NCBI RefSeq assembly: GCF_002355335.1
Contig: NZ_AP014946.1
Location: 3,115,501-3,179,500 of the forward strand
DNA: 64,000 nucleotides
Source: Variibacter gotjawalensis
Lineage (GTDB): Bacteria > Pseudomonadota > Alphaproteobacteria > Rhizobiales > Xanthobacteraceae
Reading direction: 5' to 3'
The translations under genes and the position numbers were made by a program. Positions 27,137-36,405 of the stretch are shown piece after piece. The notes beneath the pieces are model-generated. The model saw only the letters and a list, made by a program, of their open reading frames with translations, was not told the origin of the DNA and did not search any database. Within the stretch, counting starts at the first letter, position 1. Each line of letters starts with the position of its first letter.

Positions 27137-27913
27137 ATGAGAAAGTGGCAGACAACAGCCTTCGCTGCGCTATTTACCGCGCTCGGAACCCTTCCCGCGC
27201 TTGCGGATGTTCACGTCATGAGTTCGGGCGGCTTTACGGCAGCCTACAAAGATCTCCTTTCAGCGTGCGAAGCCAAGGTTGGTCAGCCGATAAAAAGCGC
27301 CTACGGCGCCTCGATGGGTGCAGCGCCCGACGCCATCCCGAACCGGCTGCAGCGTGGCGAACCGGCCGATGTGCTGATCATGGCGGCCGAGTCTCTCGAC
27401 AAGCTGGCGGCGGAAGGCAAAACAATTCCAGGCACACGCGTCGATCTCGCCCGCTCGGTGATTGGCCTGTCGGTCAAAACCGGAGCACCGAAGCCGGACA
27501 TAAGCACAGTCGCGGCGCTCAAGACGACGTTGCTCGCAGCCCACTCGATCGCTTACTCGGCGAGCGCAAGCGGCACCTACCTGTCCAAAGAGCTGTTTCC
27601 GAAACTCGACGAAGACGGGAAAATCATGGCCAAAGCGCGTAAGATATTCTCGGAACGCGTCGGGACGGTTGTCGCGCGCGGTGACGCCGAGCTTGGCTTC
27701 CAGCAAGTCAGCGAGCTCGTGCCTATCGCCGGCCTAGACTACGTCGGCCCGCTGCCGGCCGAAGTGCAGCGCGTGACGATCTTTTCCGCCGGTGTTGCGG
27801 CGGGATCGAAAGAGCCTGACGCCGCGAAGCAACTGATCGCCTGTCTTGCCTCACCAGAAGCCGCGCCCGTCATCACGAAAACCGGCTTGGAGCCAATCCC
27901 GGCGAAGAACTAA
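27137..27913 (+). CDS. ModA-like periplasmic substrate-binding protein (orphan)
   Basis: A 258-residue protein with a signal peptide ending ALA-D (near residue 24) and a type II periplasmic binding fold of the molybdate-binding (ModA) kind: VMSSGGFTAAYKDL opens the first lobe, GEPADVLIMAAESLDKL follows, and VARGDAELGFQQVSEL matches the ModA hinge/second-lobe block. No permease (modB) or ATPase (modC) is next to it, so it may be a solitary binding protein, and the ligand may not be molybdate. The ATG has a weak GAGAAA upstream. Confidence 0.8.
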   Translation: MRKWQTTAFAALFTALGTLPALADVHVMSSGGFTAAYKDLLSACEAKVGQPIKSAYGASMGAAPDAIPNRLQRGEPADVLIMAAESLDKLAAEGKTIPGTRVDLARSVIGLSVKTGAPKPDISTVAALKTTLLAAHSIAYSASASGTYLSKELFPKLDEDGKIMAKARKIFSERVGTVVARGDAELGFQQVSELVPIAGLDYVGPLPAEVQRVTIFSAGVAAGSKEPDAAKQLIACLASPEAAPVITKTGLEPIPAKN

Positions 27914-27942
27914 CGCTTCGGTTGCGTCAGCGCTCCGCCGCG

Positions 27943-28374
27943 TCAGCGCTTCGGCGGGATCGCGTAAGTGCAGGTCGCATGCGCGACGAGATCGTCGCTG
28001 CCTTCGCTGTACAGCAACACTTCGCCGGTCACGAGCGTCTTGCCAAGTTTGAGCATCTTGGCCTTCGCCAAGACATCGGCCGCAGTCGGCTTGCGCAGGA
28101 AATTGATCGTCAGGTTCGTCGTCACGGCGAGCGGCACCCAACCGATCGCACCGAGCAAGCCGACATACATCGCGACATCGACGAGCGTCATCATGGCGGG
28201 CCCAGATATCGTATTGCCGGGCCGCAAAACGTGCTTTCGCAACGCCTGCCGGATCGTCGCCGTGCCGTAGCCGAGATCCTCAATCGAAATCCCGGTCTTG
28301 TCGTTAAACGCTTGCGAAAAGTCCGCCTCGAGGTGCTTGAGCAGCTCTTCCTTTGAAATCACCGGCGCGCGCAT
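27943..28374 (-). CDS. PaaI-type hotdog-fold thioesterase
   Basis: A 143-residue hotdog protein. The central helix and catalytic loop region read GNTISGPAMMTLVDVAMYVG, equivalent to the family HGGxxxxLxD block but with His and the first Gly changed (ISGPAM). VTTNLTINFLRKP is the usual dimer-strand motif. These enzymes hydrolyse acyl-CoA thioesters, often aromatic or short-chain. It diverges from the enoyl-CoA hydratase gene 93 bases away, which suggests a shared acyl-CoA theme. The exact substrate is unknown. Confidence 0.82.
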   Translation of the reverse strand: MRAPVISKEELLKHLEADFSQAFNDKTGISIEDLGYGTATIRQALRKHVLRPGNTISGPAMMTLVDVAMYVGLLGAIGWVPLAVTTNLTINFLRKPTAADVLAKAKMLKLGKTLVTGEVLLYSEGSDDLVAHATCTYAIPPKR

Positions 28375-28467
28375 ATCACCTTTGCCTCAACCCCTTGGAC
28401 TTGCGCGGCCTTACCATCCGCGACATGTAACGGGCGATACACTGCTGATTGCAGAAAGGCGAGAGTG

Positions 28468-29277
28468 ATGGACGCGGCCGGAGCCGATACCCCGATACTA
28501 CTGGCGGAGCGCCTCGGCACCGTTCTCGTGCTCACGCTGAACCGGCCGCAGGCACGCAATCCGCTCTCCGAGGCGATGATTTCCGCCCTCGGCGGTCAGT
28601 TTGCGGCCATCGCCGACGATCGCTCGACCCGCGCCGTGGTCCTCACCCATAACGGCCCGGCTTTCTCTGCCGGTCACGACATGAAGGAGATGACGGCGCG
28701 CCGCTCCGACGAGGATGGCGGACGCGCCTACTTCAAGCAGCTGATGACCGCCTGCAGCGCGATGATGCAGATGGTCGTCCGCCTGCCCCAACCCGTCATC
28801 GCGGCCGTCGAAGGCGTCGCCAGCGCGGCCGGCTGCCAGCTCGTCGCGAGTTGCGATCTCGCTATCGCGGGCGAAGGCGCGCGCTTCGCGACGCCGGGCG
28901 TCAATATCGGCCTCTTCTGCTCGACCCCGATGGTCGCTTTGTCGCGCAACGTCTCGCGCAAGCACGCGATGGAAATGCTGCTCACCGGCGACCTCGTCGA
29001 TGCCGAGCACGCCGCACGCGTCGGCCTCGTCAACCGCGTCGTCCCAGCGGGCACGGCGCGCGAGCGCGCGAGCGCGCTCGCTGATCAAATCGCCTCGAAA
29101 TCCACCGCGACCGTGAAGGTCGGCAAGGAGGCGTTCTATCGCCAAGTGGAGATGGACCTCGGCGACGCCTATGCGTACACGGTCGAGGTGATGACGCAGA
29201 ACATGATGTTTCGCGACGCCGAAGAAGGCATCGGCGCCTTCATCGAAAAGCGCGCGCCGAAGTGGCAAGACCAATAA
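28468..29277 (+). CDS. enoyl-CoA hydratase/isomerase family protein
   Basis: A 269-residue crotonase-fold protein. The first oxyanion-hole block is GPAFSAGHDMKEM (about 62-74), and the second is VEGVASAAGCQLVASCDLAI (about 113-132). The CoA-adenine region is also in place. Residue choice in the second loop (AGCQL) lacks the usual catalytic Glu pair of ECH1, so it may catalyse isomerisation or another crotonase reaction. Start is ATG 28468; a GTG is directly upstream. Its TAA shares one base with the start of the CoA-binding protein gene, so the two are cotranslated. Confidence 0.88.
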   Translation: MDAAGADTPILLAERLGTVLVLTLNRPQARNPLSEAMISALGGQFAAIADDRSTRAVVLTHNGPAFSAGHDMKEMTARRSDEDGGRAYFKQLMTACSAMMQMVVRLPQPVIAAVEGVASAAGCQLVASCDLAIAGEGARFATPGVNIGLFCSTPMVALSRNVSRKHAMEMLLTGDLVDAEHAARVGLVNRVVPAGTARERASALADQIASKSTATVKVGKEAFYRQVEMDLGDAYAYTVEVMTQNMMFRDAEEGIGAFIEKRAPKWQDQ

Positions 29278-29864
29278 TGACCGACGCTCTGCACTACCCC
29301 GACACGTTCATCCGCGGCATTCTCAAGACGGTACGCTCCATCGCCATCGTCGGCGTGTCGCCGAAGGACAATCGGCCGAGCTACTTCGCCTTCAAGTATC
29401 TGCTCGAGCGCGGCTACAAAATGTACGCCGTCAATCCGGGCCAGACCGGCAAAGACCTGCTCGGGCGAAAATTCTACGCCAAGCTTGCCGACATCCCGGA
29501 CCCAATCGACATGGTCGATATGTTCCGCGCCGCGCCATACGCCGACGGCGTCGTCGAAGAAGCGCTGGCGCTGAAGCCGCGCCCCGCCGTGTTCTGGATG
29601 CAGCTCGGCGTGCGCAACGACGAAGCCGCCGCGAAGGCTGAGGCCGGCGGCATGAAAGTCGTGATGGATCGCTGTCCGAAGATCGAATACGGGCGGCTCT
29701 CGTCGGAGATATCTTGGATGGGCGTCAACTCCCGGATCATCTCGTCGAAGCGCGCCAAGATCATGGGCGGCGGCGTTCAACGGATGTCATTGAACCGCGA
29801 GACCCTTGCGGGCGGCACGACTTCCGGGTCTGCTGCCGCCGCCGACGAGCCAAAGAGCTCTTGA
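29277..29864 (+). CDS. CoA-binding (YccU-like) Rossmann protein
   Basis: A 195-residue protein with a CoA-binding domain 2 fold: VRSIAIVGVSPKDNRPSYFA near residue 20 is the nucleotide-binding start, then YAVNPGQTGKDLLG and VFWMQLGVRNDEAA. The family is the same as the N-terminal domain of succinyl-CoA synthetase alpha, without the catalytic part. The ATG overlaps the upstream stop by one base (TAATG). Often found beside enoyl-CoA hydratase and metY in alphaproteobacteria; function unresolved. The C-terminal 45 residues look disordered. The stop overlaps the -35 element proposed for metY. Confidence 0.85.
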   Translation: MTDALHYPDTFIRGILKTVRSIAIVGVSPKDNRPSYFAFKYLLERGYKMYAVNPGQTGKDLLGRKFYAKLADIPDPIDMVDMFRAAPYADGVVEEALALKPRPAVFWMQLGVRNDEAAAKAEAGGMKVVMDRCPKIEYGRLSSEISWMGVNSRIISSKRAKIMGGGVQRMSLNRETLAGGTTSGSAAAADEPKSS

Positions 29865-29910
29865 CAAAATCCACCGTCCGTTAAAAAGATCGTTCGTTAA
29901 AACGAACGAT
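29861..29910 (+). promoter_or_regulatory. metY promoter -35 and palindromic operator
   Basis: A perfect TTGACA (29861-29866) is followed by an AT-rich TTAAAA segment near the -10 position. Then comes a dyad with 10-base arms ATCGTTCGTT-AA-AACGAACGAT (29889-29910). The dyad covers the expected start of transcription, the usual place for a repressor. The metY ATG is 30 bases further. I compared it with the SAM-II riboswitch common upstream of met genes in this class and did not see its conserved core. The regulator is not known. Confidence 0.6.
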
Positions 29911-29939
29911 ACCGATATTACGAACGCCAGCGAGGAAAT

Positions 29940-31223
29940 ATGACCGAACGCACCCCAGGCTTTGCCACTCTCGCGATTCACGCTGGCGCACAGCCCGATC
30001 CCACAACCGGCGCGCGTGCGACGCCGATTTACCAAACGACATCTTTCGTATTCGACGACGTCGACCACGCGGCCTCGCTGTTCGGTCTTCAGGCCTTCGG
30101 CAACATTTATTCGCGCATCGGCAACCCAACCAACGCCGTGCTCGAAGAGCGCGTCGCCGCGCTTGAAGGCGGCACCGCTGCCCTCGCGGTCGCATCAGGT
30201 CACGCCGCCCAGCTGATCGCGCTACATAACCTGCTGGTGTCCGGTGATGAGTTTATCGCCTCGAAGAAGCTCTACGGCGGCTCGATCAACCAGTTCAACC
30301 ACTCCTTCAAAAGCTTCGGCTGGAACGTCGTCTGGGCCGATCCGGACGATATCTCGACATTCGAGCGCGCCGTCACGCCGAAGACAAAGGCGATCTTCAT
30401 CGAGTCGATCGCCAATCCGGGCGGCGTCATCTGCGACATCGCGGCGATCTCGCAAGTTGCGCGCCGCGCCGGCGTGCCGCTGATCGTCGACAACACGCTG
30501 GCGACGCCCTACCTCTGCAAACCGTTCGAATACGGCGCCGACATCGTCCTCCACTCGCTGACAAAATTCCTCGGCGGCCACGGCAATTCGATTGGCGGCA
30601 TCATCGTCGATGGCGGCACGTTCAACTGGTCGCGCGAAGGCCGTTATCCGATGCTCTCGGCGCCGCGCCCCGAATACAACGGCATGGTGCTGCACGAGAC
30701 CTTCGGCAATTTCGCATTCGCGATTGCCTGCCGCGTGCTCTCGCTGCGCGACCTCGGCCCTGCTCTGTCGCCCTTCAACGCTTTCCAGATTCTCACCGGC
30801 ATCGAGACCCTTCCGCTCCGCATGGCAAAGCACTGCGAGAACGCGAAGGCTGTCGCCGAGTGGCTGTCGAAGAGCGACAAGGTCGCATGGGTCTCGTATC
30901 CGGGCCTGGCCGGCGACCGCTACCACGCGTTGGCGCAGAAGTACGTGCCGAAAGGCGCAGGCGCCTGCTTCACTTTCGGCCTCAAGGGCGGCTACGACGC
31001 CGGCATCAAGCTGGTATCCAACGTGAAGCTGTTCTCGCATCTGGCGAATATCGGCGATACGCGCTCGCTGGTCATCCACCCGGCCTCGACGACGCATCGC
31101 CAGCTGTCGGACACGCAGAAGGTCGCGTCGGGCGCGGGTCCGGACGTTGTCCGCATCTCCGTCGGTATCGAGGACAAGGAAGACATCATCGCGGATCTCG
31201 AGCAGGCGCTCGCGGACGCCTGA
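29940..31223 (+). CDS. metY: O-acetylhomoserine sulfhydrylase / aminocarboxypropyltransferase
   Basis: A 427-residue PLP enzyme of the Cys/Met metabolism family that forms homocysteine from O-acetylhomoserine and sulfide. PLP-lysine motif HSLTKFLGGHGNSIGG (about 199-214), substrate block ETPIYQTTSFVF-like at residues 25-35, and ALEGGTAALAVASGHAAQL. The family-specific insert VIHPASTTHRQLSD (arginine-binding region) is present at the C-terminal half. GAGGAA lies just before the ATG. Transcribed from its own promoter with a strong palindromic operator. Confidence 0.93.
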   Translation: MTERTPGFATLAIHAGAQPDPTTGARATPIYQTTSFVFDDVDHAASLFGLQAFGNIYSRIGNPTNAVLEERVAALEGGTAALAVASGHAAQLIALHNLLVSGDEFIASKKLYGGSINQFNHSFKSFGWNVVWADPDDISTFERAVTPKTKAIFIESIANPGGVICDIAAISQVARRAGVPLIVDNTLATPYLCKPFEYGADIVLHSLTKFLGGHGNSIGGIIVDGGTFNWSREGRYPMLSAPRPEYNGMVLHETFGNFAFAIACRVLSLRDLGPALSPFNAFQILTGIETLPLRMAKHCENAKAVAEWLSKSDKVAWVSYPGLAGDRYHALAQKYVPKGAGACFTFGLKGGYDAGIKLVSNVKLFSHLANIGDTRSLVIHPASTTHRQLSDTQKVASGAGPDVVRISVGIEDKEDIIADLEQALADA

Positions 31224-31232
31224 TCGAAGCCG

Positions 31233-32300
31233 TTACGTGCTGGCGGGGATCGCGCTCAGGTGCTCCGCCGGTACACGTTGCGTGAGCCGCGCCGCGTGCC
31301 ATGTCGCGATGCCGAGCGTCACGACCGCGCCACCTTGATGGAACAGCGCTAGCCCGATCGGCGTCCCGGCCAGCAGCGTCGCGATGCCGATTGCGGCCTG
31401 TAGCGTCACCATCGCGGCAAGCGCATGCGCGGTGCTAACAGCGCCCCGACGCGCGCGCGTCGCGTCGACGGCGTGGAACACCGCCAGCAGCCAGATCGCA
31501 TAGGCCGTGCAGCGATGGACAAACTGCACCGTGAGATCGTTCTCGAAGAAGTTCTTCCAAAGCGGCGACAAGAACAACAAGCGCTCGCAGCTTGGCATGA
31601 TCGCGCCATCGATCAGCGGCCAAGTGTTGTAGTTCATTCCGGCATCGAGACCCGCAACGAGCCCGCCAATGTAAATCTGCAGGATCACGAGGGCGAGCAG
31701 CGCGACCGCCGTCCGCCGAATGCGCGTATTCGCATCGAGCGGCACGGCACCTGACAGCCGCTGCAGAGTCCAGACGATTGCTGCAAAAATCAGGCACGCC
31801 AGCGTCAGGTGAAACGCCAGCCGATACGGCGAGACGCTGATCCGTTGCGTCAGGCCCGACGCCACCATCCACCAGCCGACAGCGCCTTGGATACCGCCGA
31901 GCGCAAAAATGCCCCACAGCCGCCAGCGCAACCCGCCGCGGATCGCGCCGCGCCACAAGAACCACAGGAAGGGCAAAAGGAACGCCGCGCCGATGACGCG
32001 GCCAAGCAGCCGATGCCCCCACTCCCACAGGTAGATCGTTTTGAAATCCTGCAGAGCCATGCCTTTGTTGATGGCCTCGTATTGCGGGATCGTCTTGTAC
32101 TTCTCGAATTCCGCCTGCCACGCCGCTTCGGAGAGGGGCGGCAATGCGCCGGTGATCGGCTTCCATTCGACGATCGAGAGGCCGGACTCGGTCAGGCGCG
32201 TTGCGCCGCCGACCAGCACAATCGCGCCGATCAACGCCGCCACGACGATGAGCCAAACGCGCACGCTGCGCGGCGCCGTTATGTCTGAGATTGCCTTCAC
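31233..32300 (-). CDS. ctaA: heme A synthase (COX15/CtaA type 2)
   Basis: A 355-residue eight-helix membrane enzyme that oxidises the C8 methyl of heme O to make heme A for aa3-type cytochrome oxidase. The start has [20 protein letters not shown], a hallmark of COX15. Heme-ligand histidines occur in [13 protein letters not shown], in LAFHLTLA, in QFVHRCTAY and in [10 protein letters not shown]. The length and spacing fit the alphaproteobacterial type. Converges on metY with a 9-base gap. Confidence 0.93.
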   Translation of the reverse strand: MKAISDITAPRSVRVWLIVVAALIGAIVLVGGATRLTESGLSIVEWKPITGALPPLSEAAWQAEFEKYKTIPQYEAINKGMALQDFKTIYLWEWGHRLLGRVIGAAFLLPFLWFLWRGAIRGGLRWRLWGIFALGGIQGAVGWWMVASGLTQRISVSPYRLAFHLTLACLIFAAIVWTLQRLSGAVPLDANTRIRRTAVALLALVILQIYIGGLVAGLDAGMNYNTWPLIDGAIMPSCERLLFLSPLWKNFFENDLTVQFVHRCTAYAIWLLAVFHAVDATRARRGAVSTAHALAAMVTLQAAIGIATLLAGTPIGLALFHQGGAVVTLGIATWHAARLTQRVPAEHLSAIPAST

Positions 32301-32367
32301 AGTGGCGAACGTATAGTTGCCCGAACGAGCCGCGCCAACCCCGGCGCCGCCCTGTCAGACCACGGCC

Positions 32368-32586
32368 ATGACAATCCGCGTCCGCAAATTCATCGGTATG
32401 TTTCTGCTGCTCGGATTGATTGTGATCTGGGCCTTTCTCGCCATGGGCCTCGCCGTGACCATTCTGCCGCAAGTCAGCAAGGGCTGGTCGATGGTCTATT
32501 ACGCCGTCGTCGGTATGGGCTGGGTTTTACCAGCGATGCCGATCGTCAAGTGGATGCAGCGCCCGGATCCCGAAAACGCGCCATAG
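32368..32586 (+). CDS. DUF2842 small membrane protein
   Basis: A 72-residue protein with two membrane helices (about 8-30 and 42-60) and the ending PIVKWMQRPDP, which matches the small alphaproteobacterial DUF2842 family commonly next to ctaA. The ATG at 32368 (MTIRVRKFIGMFLLL) is preferred to a frame opening 51 bases upstream. Function unknown; its place beside heme A synthase suggests a link with respiratory membrane assembly (inference). Confidence 0.75.
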   Translation: MTIRVRKFIGMFLLLGLIVIWAFLAMGLAVTILPQVSKGWSMVYYAVVGMGWVLPAMPIVKWMQRPDPENAP

Positions 32587-32718
32587 TTGCATCGTTTTGC
32601 CCACAATTCGCGTGCAACCAGCATCGAATTAATCATCGCAAACGGACTTTCGCTGATCGGATTGACCTTTCTTTACAATTGGGCGCTGTAGACAATTCGC
32701 ACGCTTTCTAGAGGCGAC

Positions 32719-33969
32719 ATGGTGCAACTTCAGCTCGTCGAGTCCTCGGCCGATGCCGGGGCGATTGATCGGCCGATACCGCAGGACCGCGCGGCATCGA
32801 AGCCGACCGACGCGTTGCAACTTTCCGTGACCCACGATCTCGCCGCGCTGGTCGATCTCTGGAGCCGGCTCGAGACCACGGCGGACCTCACGGCCTTCCA
32901 ATCTTACGCTTGGCTTTCGACATGGCAAGACCACGTCGGCAAGGCCTACGGCGTGACGCCGGTGATCGTCATCATCGGACCGCGCGAAGCTCCCCTCTGC
33001 GTGCTTCCGCTCGCGGTGCGGCGGCGCGGCCTAATGCGCGAACTCAGCATCCTCGCCGAGAACCTGAGCGACTATAACGCGCCGATCCTGGCGCCCGGTT
33101 TCTCCAAAATCGTCGGCGCGGAATTTCCCGCGCTGTGGAGGCGCATCGAAAAACTCCTGCAGAGCGATCCGCAAAGCCGCCACGACTTCGTTCGCTTCGA
33201 GAAGATGCCCGCGAAAGTGGGCGCGCAGGACAATCCCCTGCTGTCACTCGGCGCCGAGCTACATCCGAGCGGCGCCTACGCGACCGAACTCGTCGGCGAC
33301 TGGGAGAGCTACTACAAGACAAAGCGCAACGGTAAAGCGCAACGCCACGACCGCACCAAGCGCAAACACCTCGCGTCAGCCGGCGTAACCGAACTCGTCA
33401 CAGCTTCAAACTCGACCGAGACCGAGACGATGGTCGGCACGCTGATCGCGCAGAAAGAAAGCGCCCTCGTCGCGATGGGTACAACGAATCTCTTCGCCCG
33501 TGCCGGTCATCGCGAATTCTATCACGCGCTCGCGCAGACGAATTCCACGACACTGCGTCCCCACGTGAGCCACTTCAAGGTCGGCGACGTCGCGGCTGCA
33601 GCAACGAATTTCAGCCTGCGCTTCCGTGGCCGCTATTATTATATCCTGGCCAGTTACGACGCCGGACCAGTCGCCAAATACGGCCCCGGCGCGATCCAGC
33701 TCCAGGAGCTGATGGCGTACGCCATCTCGGACGGAATTCGGGTGTTCGACTTCACGATCGGCGATGAGCGCTACAAGCGTGAATGGTGCGAGATCGAAAT
33801 CCCACTCTACGATCACGTATCGGCCGCGTCCGTGACCGGCCGCCTGGTGGTGTCTACACTTGAAGTCGCACGGCGGATCAAGCGCGCGGTGAAACAATCT
33901 GATCGCTGGTGGCCACTGGTTCTGCGGATGCGCAGCCGTTTTGGTGCGCTCCGCAGTAAGCTTCGTTAA
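32719..33969 (+). CDS. CelD/BcsL-like GNAT acetyltransferase of the exopolysaccharide locus
   Basis: A 416-residue soluble protein with a CelD-like GNAT domain. LWSRLETTADLTAFQSYAWL (about 48-67) opens the domain, and FSLRFRGRYYYILASYDAG plus FDFTIGDERYKREWCE (about 350-365) form the acetyltransferase core. Such proteins acylate polysaccharide intermediates in cellulose and exopolysaccharide loci. It is the first gene of the locus on the plus strand and overlaps the end of the opposing Wzc-like gene by four bases. The first ~40 residues look disordered. Substrate not known. Confidence 0.8.
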   Translation: MVQLQLVESSADAGAIDRPIPQDRAASKPTDALQLSVTHDLAALVDLWSRLETTADLTAFQSYAWLSTWQDHVGKAYGVTPVIVIIGPREAPLCVLPLAVRRRGLMRELSILAENLSDYNAPILAPGFSKIVGAEFPALWRRIEKLLQSDPQSRHDFVRFEKMPAKVGAQDNPLLSLGAELHPSGAYATELVGDWESYYKTKRNGKAQRHDRTKRKHLASAGVTELVTASNSTETETMVGTLIAQKESALVAMGTTNLFARAGHREFYHALAQTNSTTLRPHVSHFKVGDVAAAATNFSLRFRGRYYYILASYDAGPVAKYGPGAIQLQELMAYAISDGIRVFDFTIGDERYKREWCEIEIPLYDHVSAASVTGRLVVSTLEVARRIKRAVKQSDRWWPLVLRMRSRFGALRSKLR

Positions 33970-36218
33970 GCGGCGGCTGCCGATTCCGATTTGTCCGCCG
34001 TCGGCATACGGCGCGGAGCAATCACCACCAACACATCGTTACAGCCGGCGTCGCGCAAGCGATCGACCGCTGCGTCGGCATCTAGCTCCGCCGTCTCAGG
34101 GACGACCAGCACTATAGACGGCGCCAGCCGCGCCAGATACGCATCCGGCACGTCCTGGAAGCTGCCGGCGTCGACGGTCAGGTGTTCATATGTCCGCTCG
34201 AGCGCATCCAGCGCAATCGAGAGACGCTCGCCACCCAGCATGGCGACATCGCTGGCGTCGCTGCGGCCAGTCGCGATGAAATGCGCGCGCGATTGACGGT
34301 CACGCGTAATGACGTCACCGAATGTCGCTTCGCCGCGAACGAGATCGGCAATACCTCGCGAATAACCGCTGTCGATCGCATGCTGCTTTGCGAACGAGGC
34401 GTCCATCCACAACGAACGGCCTTGCGTCGACAGCGCGCGTGCAAGCGCCGCTGCCGTATCGGTCGCGTCACCCGCGTCGCTGAGCCCAACGACAGCGACC
34501 CGGCTGCGGCCCGTCGGAGATGATTTGAAGCGCTCGATCATCGACGACAGCGAATAGCCTTCCGCCGTGAATTCCGATGTCGTCGGAGCCGAAGCAACCT
34601 CGGGCAGTCCAGGCGGGATGGCATAAGGGTTCGATTGTTCGACCGGCGCGACCGACGGCGCCGAAACGACAGGCGTGGCAACGACTGCTGGCTCCTCCGC
34701 ACGCGGAGCAATGCTCGGCGCAACAGTGGGTGCGCTCATCTTGACGGGTGCGGCCGGATAAGCCGACGGATAGTTGGCCACTTCAACTTCGCGACCATAC
34801 GCGCCGGTCGAGAGAAGCTCGCCGGTTGTGATCAGGCCAATCGACAACAGCAGCGTGCCGAAAATCGCGACAAGGATAATCGGCAGCTTCTTCGGGAAAT
34901 ACGGTGTGCTCGAAACGATAGCACGCGAAATCACACGGGCATCGCCAGGAACGGCACCAAGCGAGTCGCGCGACGTCGTCTCGCGATACTTCGCCAGATA
35001 CGATTCCAAAAGTTCACGCTGTGCCTTGGCTTCGCGCTCAAGAGCACGCAGCTGCACGTCTTGCTCATTTGTCGTCGACGCGGCGCGCTTGAGCTGCTCG
35101 ACGCTCGCCGTCAGCTGTTCGACACGAGAGGCCGCGATACGCGCGTCGTTCTCGAGCGAACGCACCAGGCGCTCGGCTTCTATGCGAATCTGACGCTCGA
35201 GATCGCCAATCTGCGCGCGAAGTTCTTTGATACGCGGATGGCTGTCGAGCAGAGTGGATGATTGCTCGGCGAGCTGCGCACGCAACGTGACGCGCTGCTC
35301 GTTAAGACGGCGGATCAGTTCCGAATTGACGACATCGCCCGATTCGATCGGGCGACCGGACCGCAGCATTTCGCGAATGGCTTGCGCCCTCGCATCGATC
35401 TCGGCCTTCTGCGAGCGCGCCGTCGCGAGCTGCGTGGACAATTCGGCCAATTGTTGAGTCGAGAGCGACGTATTGTTATTGCCGGCATAGAGATTCGAGC
35501 GTGAGCGGAATTGCTCCACCTTTGCTTCGGCTTCGGAAACCCGCTGGCGCAGTTTCTCGATTTCGCCGAGCAGCCAATCACCAGCAGCCTTCGTCTGCTC
35601 GCGGCGCGAGCCTTGTAAGGCAGTCATATATGCGTCGGCGACAGCGTTGGCGGCACGCGCGGCGAGATCGGGATCCGACGATTGAAATTCGATCGCGATC
35701 ACGCGCGACTTCTCGACCTGGAAGGCCTGCAGCCGCTCATAGTAAGCTTCGAAGACACGCTCCTCCGGCGTCATCGCGAACGGATCGCGCGAGATACCGA
35801 GGAGAATCAGAACGTGACGTAGCGGGCCTATGCCGCGCAGCGTCGAGTCGAACTCCGGCACTTCATTGAGCTTCAATTCACGGATGACTTGGCGCGCGAC
35901 TTCACGCGACATCGCGAGTTGAACCTGGCTGCTGATAGCTTCCTGATCTACGGTCGCGCGGTCGCGATCATTACGTTCTGCGTCTGGCCGCGTGAACCCA
36001 CTTTCACGGCCGTCGAGAATCACACGCGATTCGGATTTGTATTTCGGCGTCATCAGGTTGACGGCCGCGAACGCCACCAAGCCCGCGATCACTGCCGGGA
36101 GGAACACCCACTTCTTACGGCGCCAAACGGCACGGCCGACCGACCGGAAATCGAGTTCGCCCTCTTCCGGGCCCTGCCCGGCGGCGATTCGATCATGCGG
36201 CACTGAACTCTTTGCCAT
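33966..36218 (-). CDS. Wzc-like chain-length protein with degenerate tyrosine-kinase domain
   Basis: A 750-residue polysaccharide co-polymerase. Wzz domain near the N-terminus with the first helix (KKWVFLPAVIAGLVAFAAVN, about 33-52), a long coiled-coil periplasmic region (about 190-430), and a second helix near 470 (LPIILVAIFGTLLLSIGLIT) preceded by the Pro-rich TPYFPKK. A low-complexity Ala/Pro/Val linker (500-570) joins a BY-kinase-like domain. There the Walker A position reads VVGLSDAGDATDTAAALA with no GKT, and no tyrosine cluster ends the protein. It should therefore control chain length or export without autokinase activity. Divergent from the Wza-like gene. Confidence 0.85.
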   Translation of the reverse strand: MAKSSVPHDRIAAGQGPEEGELDFRSVGRAVWRRKKWVFLPAVIAGLVAFAAVNLMTPKYKSESRVILDGRESGFTRPDAERNDRDRATVDQEAISSQVQLAMSREVARQVIRELKLNEVPEFDSTLRGIGPLRHVLILLGISRDPFAMTPEERVFEAYYERLQAFQVEKSRVIAIEFQSSDPDLAARAANAVADAYMTALQGSRREQTKAAGDWLLGEIEKLRQRVSEAEAKVEQFRSRSNLYAGNNNTSLSTQQLAELSTQLATARSQKAEIDARAQAIREMLRSGRPIESGDVVNSELIRRLNEQRVTLRAQLAEQSSTLLDSHPRIKELRAQIGDLERQIRIEAERLVRSLENDARIAASRVEQLTASVEQLKRAASTTNEQDVQLRALEREAKAQRELLESYLAKYRETTSRDSLGAVPGDARVISRAIVSSTPYFPKKLPIILVAIFGTLLLSIGLITTGELLSTGAYGREVEVANYPSAYPAAPVKMSAPTVAPSIAPRAEEPAVVATPVVSAPSVAPVEQSNPYAIPPGLPEVASAPTTSEFTAEGYSLSSMIERFKSSPTGRSRVAVVGLSDAGDATDTAAALARALSTQGRSLWMDASFAKQHAIDSGYSRGIADLVRGEATFGDVITRDRQSRAHFIATGRSDASDVAMLGGERLSIALDALERTYEHLTVDAGSFQDVPDAYLARLAPSIVLVVPETAELDADAAVDRLRDAGCNDVLVVIAPRRMPTADKSESAAAA

Positions 36219-36405
36219 TTCGGGCTCCAACTGGCGCGAACGCCGACTCTGCAAGTTGAAGCGCAGTAGACCGAATTAAGGTTGCCTTTGCGTTAAACCA
36301 TGCCGCGCGGGCCTTAAGCCCCCGGCCGCAACGGTTAGGCTTTATTAACCATGTAACCCTCTACTGCGCTGGTCACTTGTTGCCCTCGCAGTGTGGATTC
36401 GGCCT

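Noticed and set aside
27914-27960. Two near-identical GCGTCAGCGCTyCG direct repeats
   Set aside because: Short, they span the end of the thioesterase gene and the small gap; most likely chance or local slippage.
29881-29939. SAM-II riboswitch before metY
   Set aside because: Expected for the class, but the pseudoknot core could not be matched by eye; the simple dyad explains the symmetry. A covariance search would settle it.
36300-36360. CtrA-type site (GTTA-N7-TTAACC) between the Wzc-like and Wza-like genes
   Set aside because: One half-site is good but the other has two mismatches; too weak to list as a feature.
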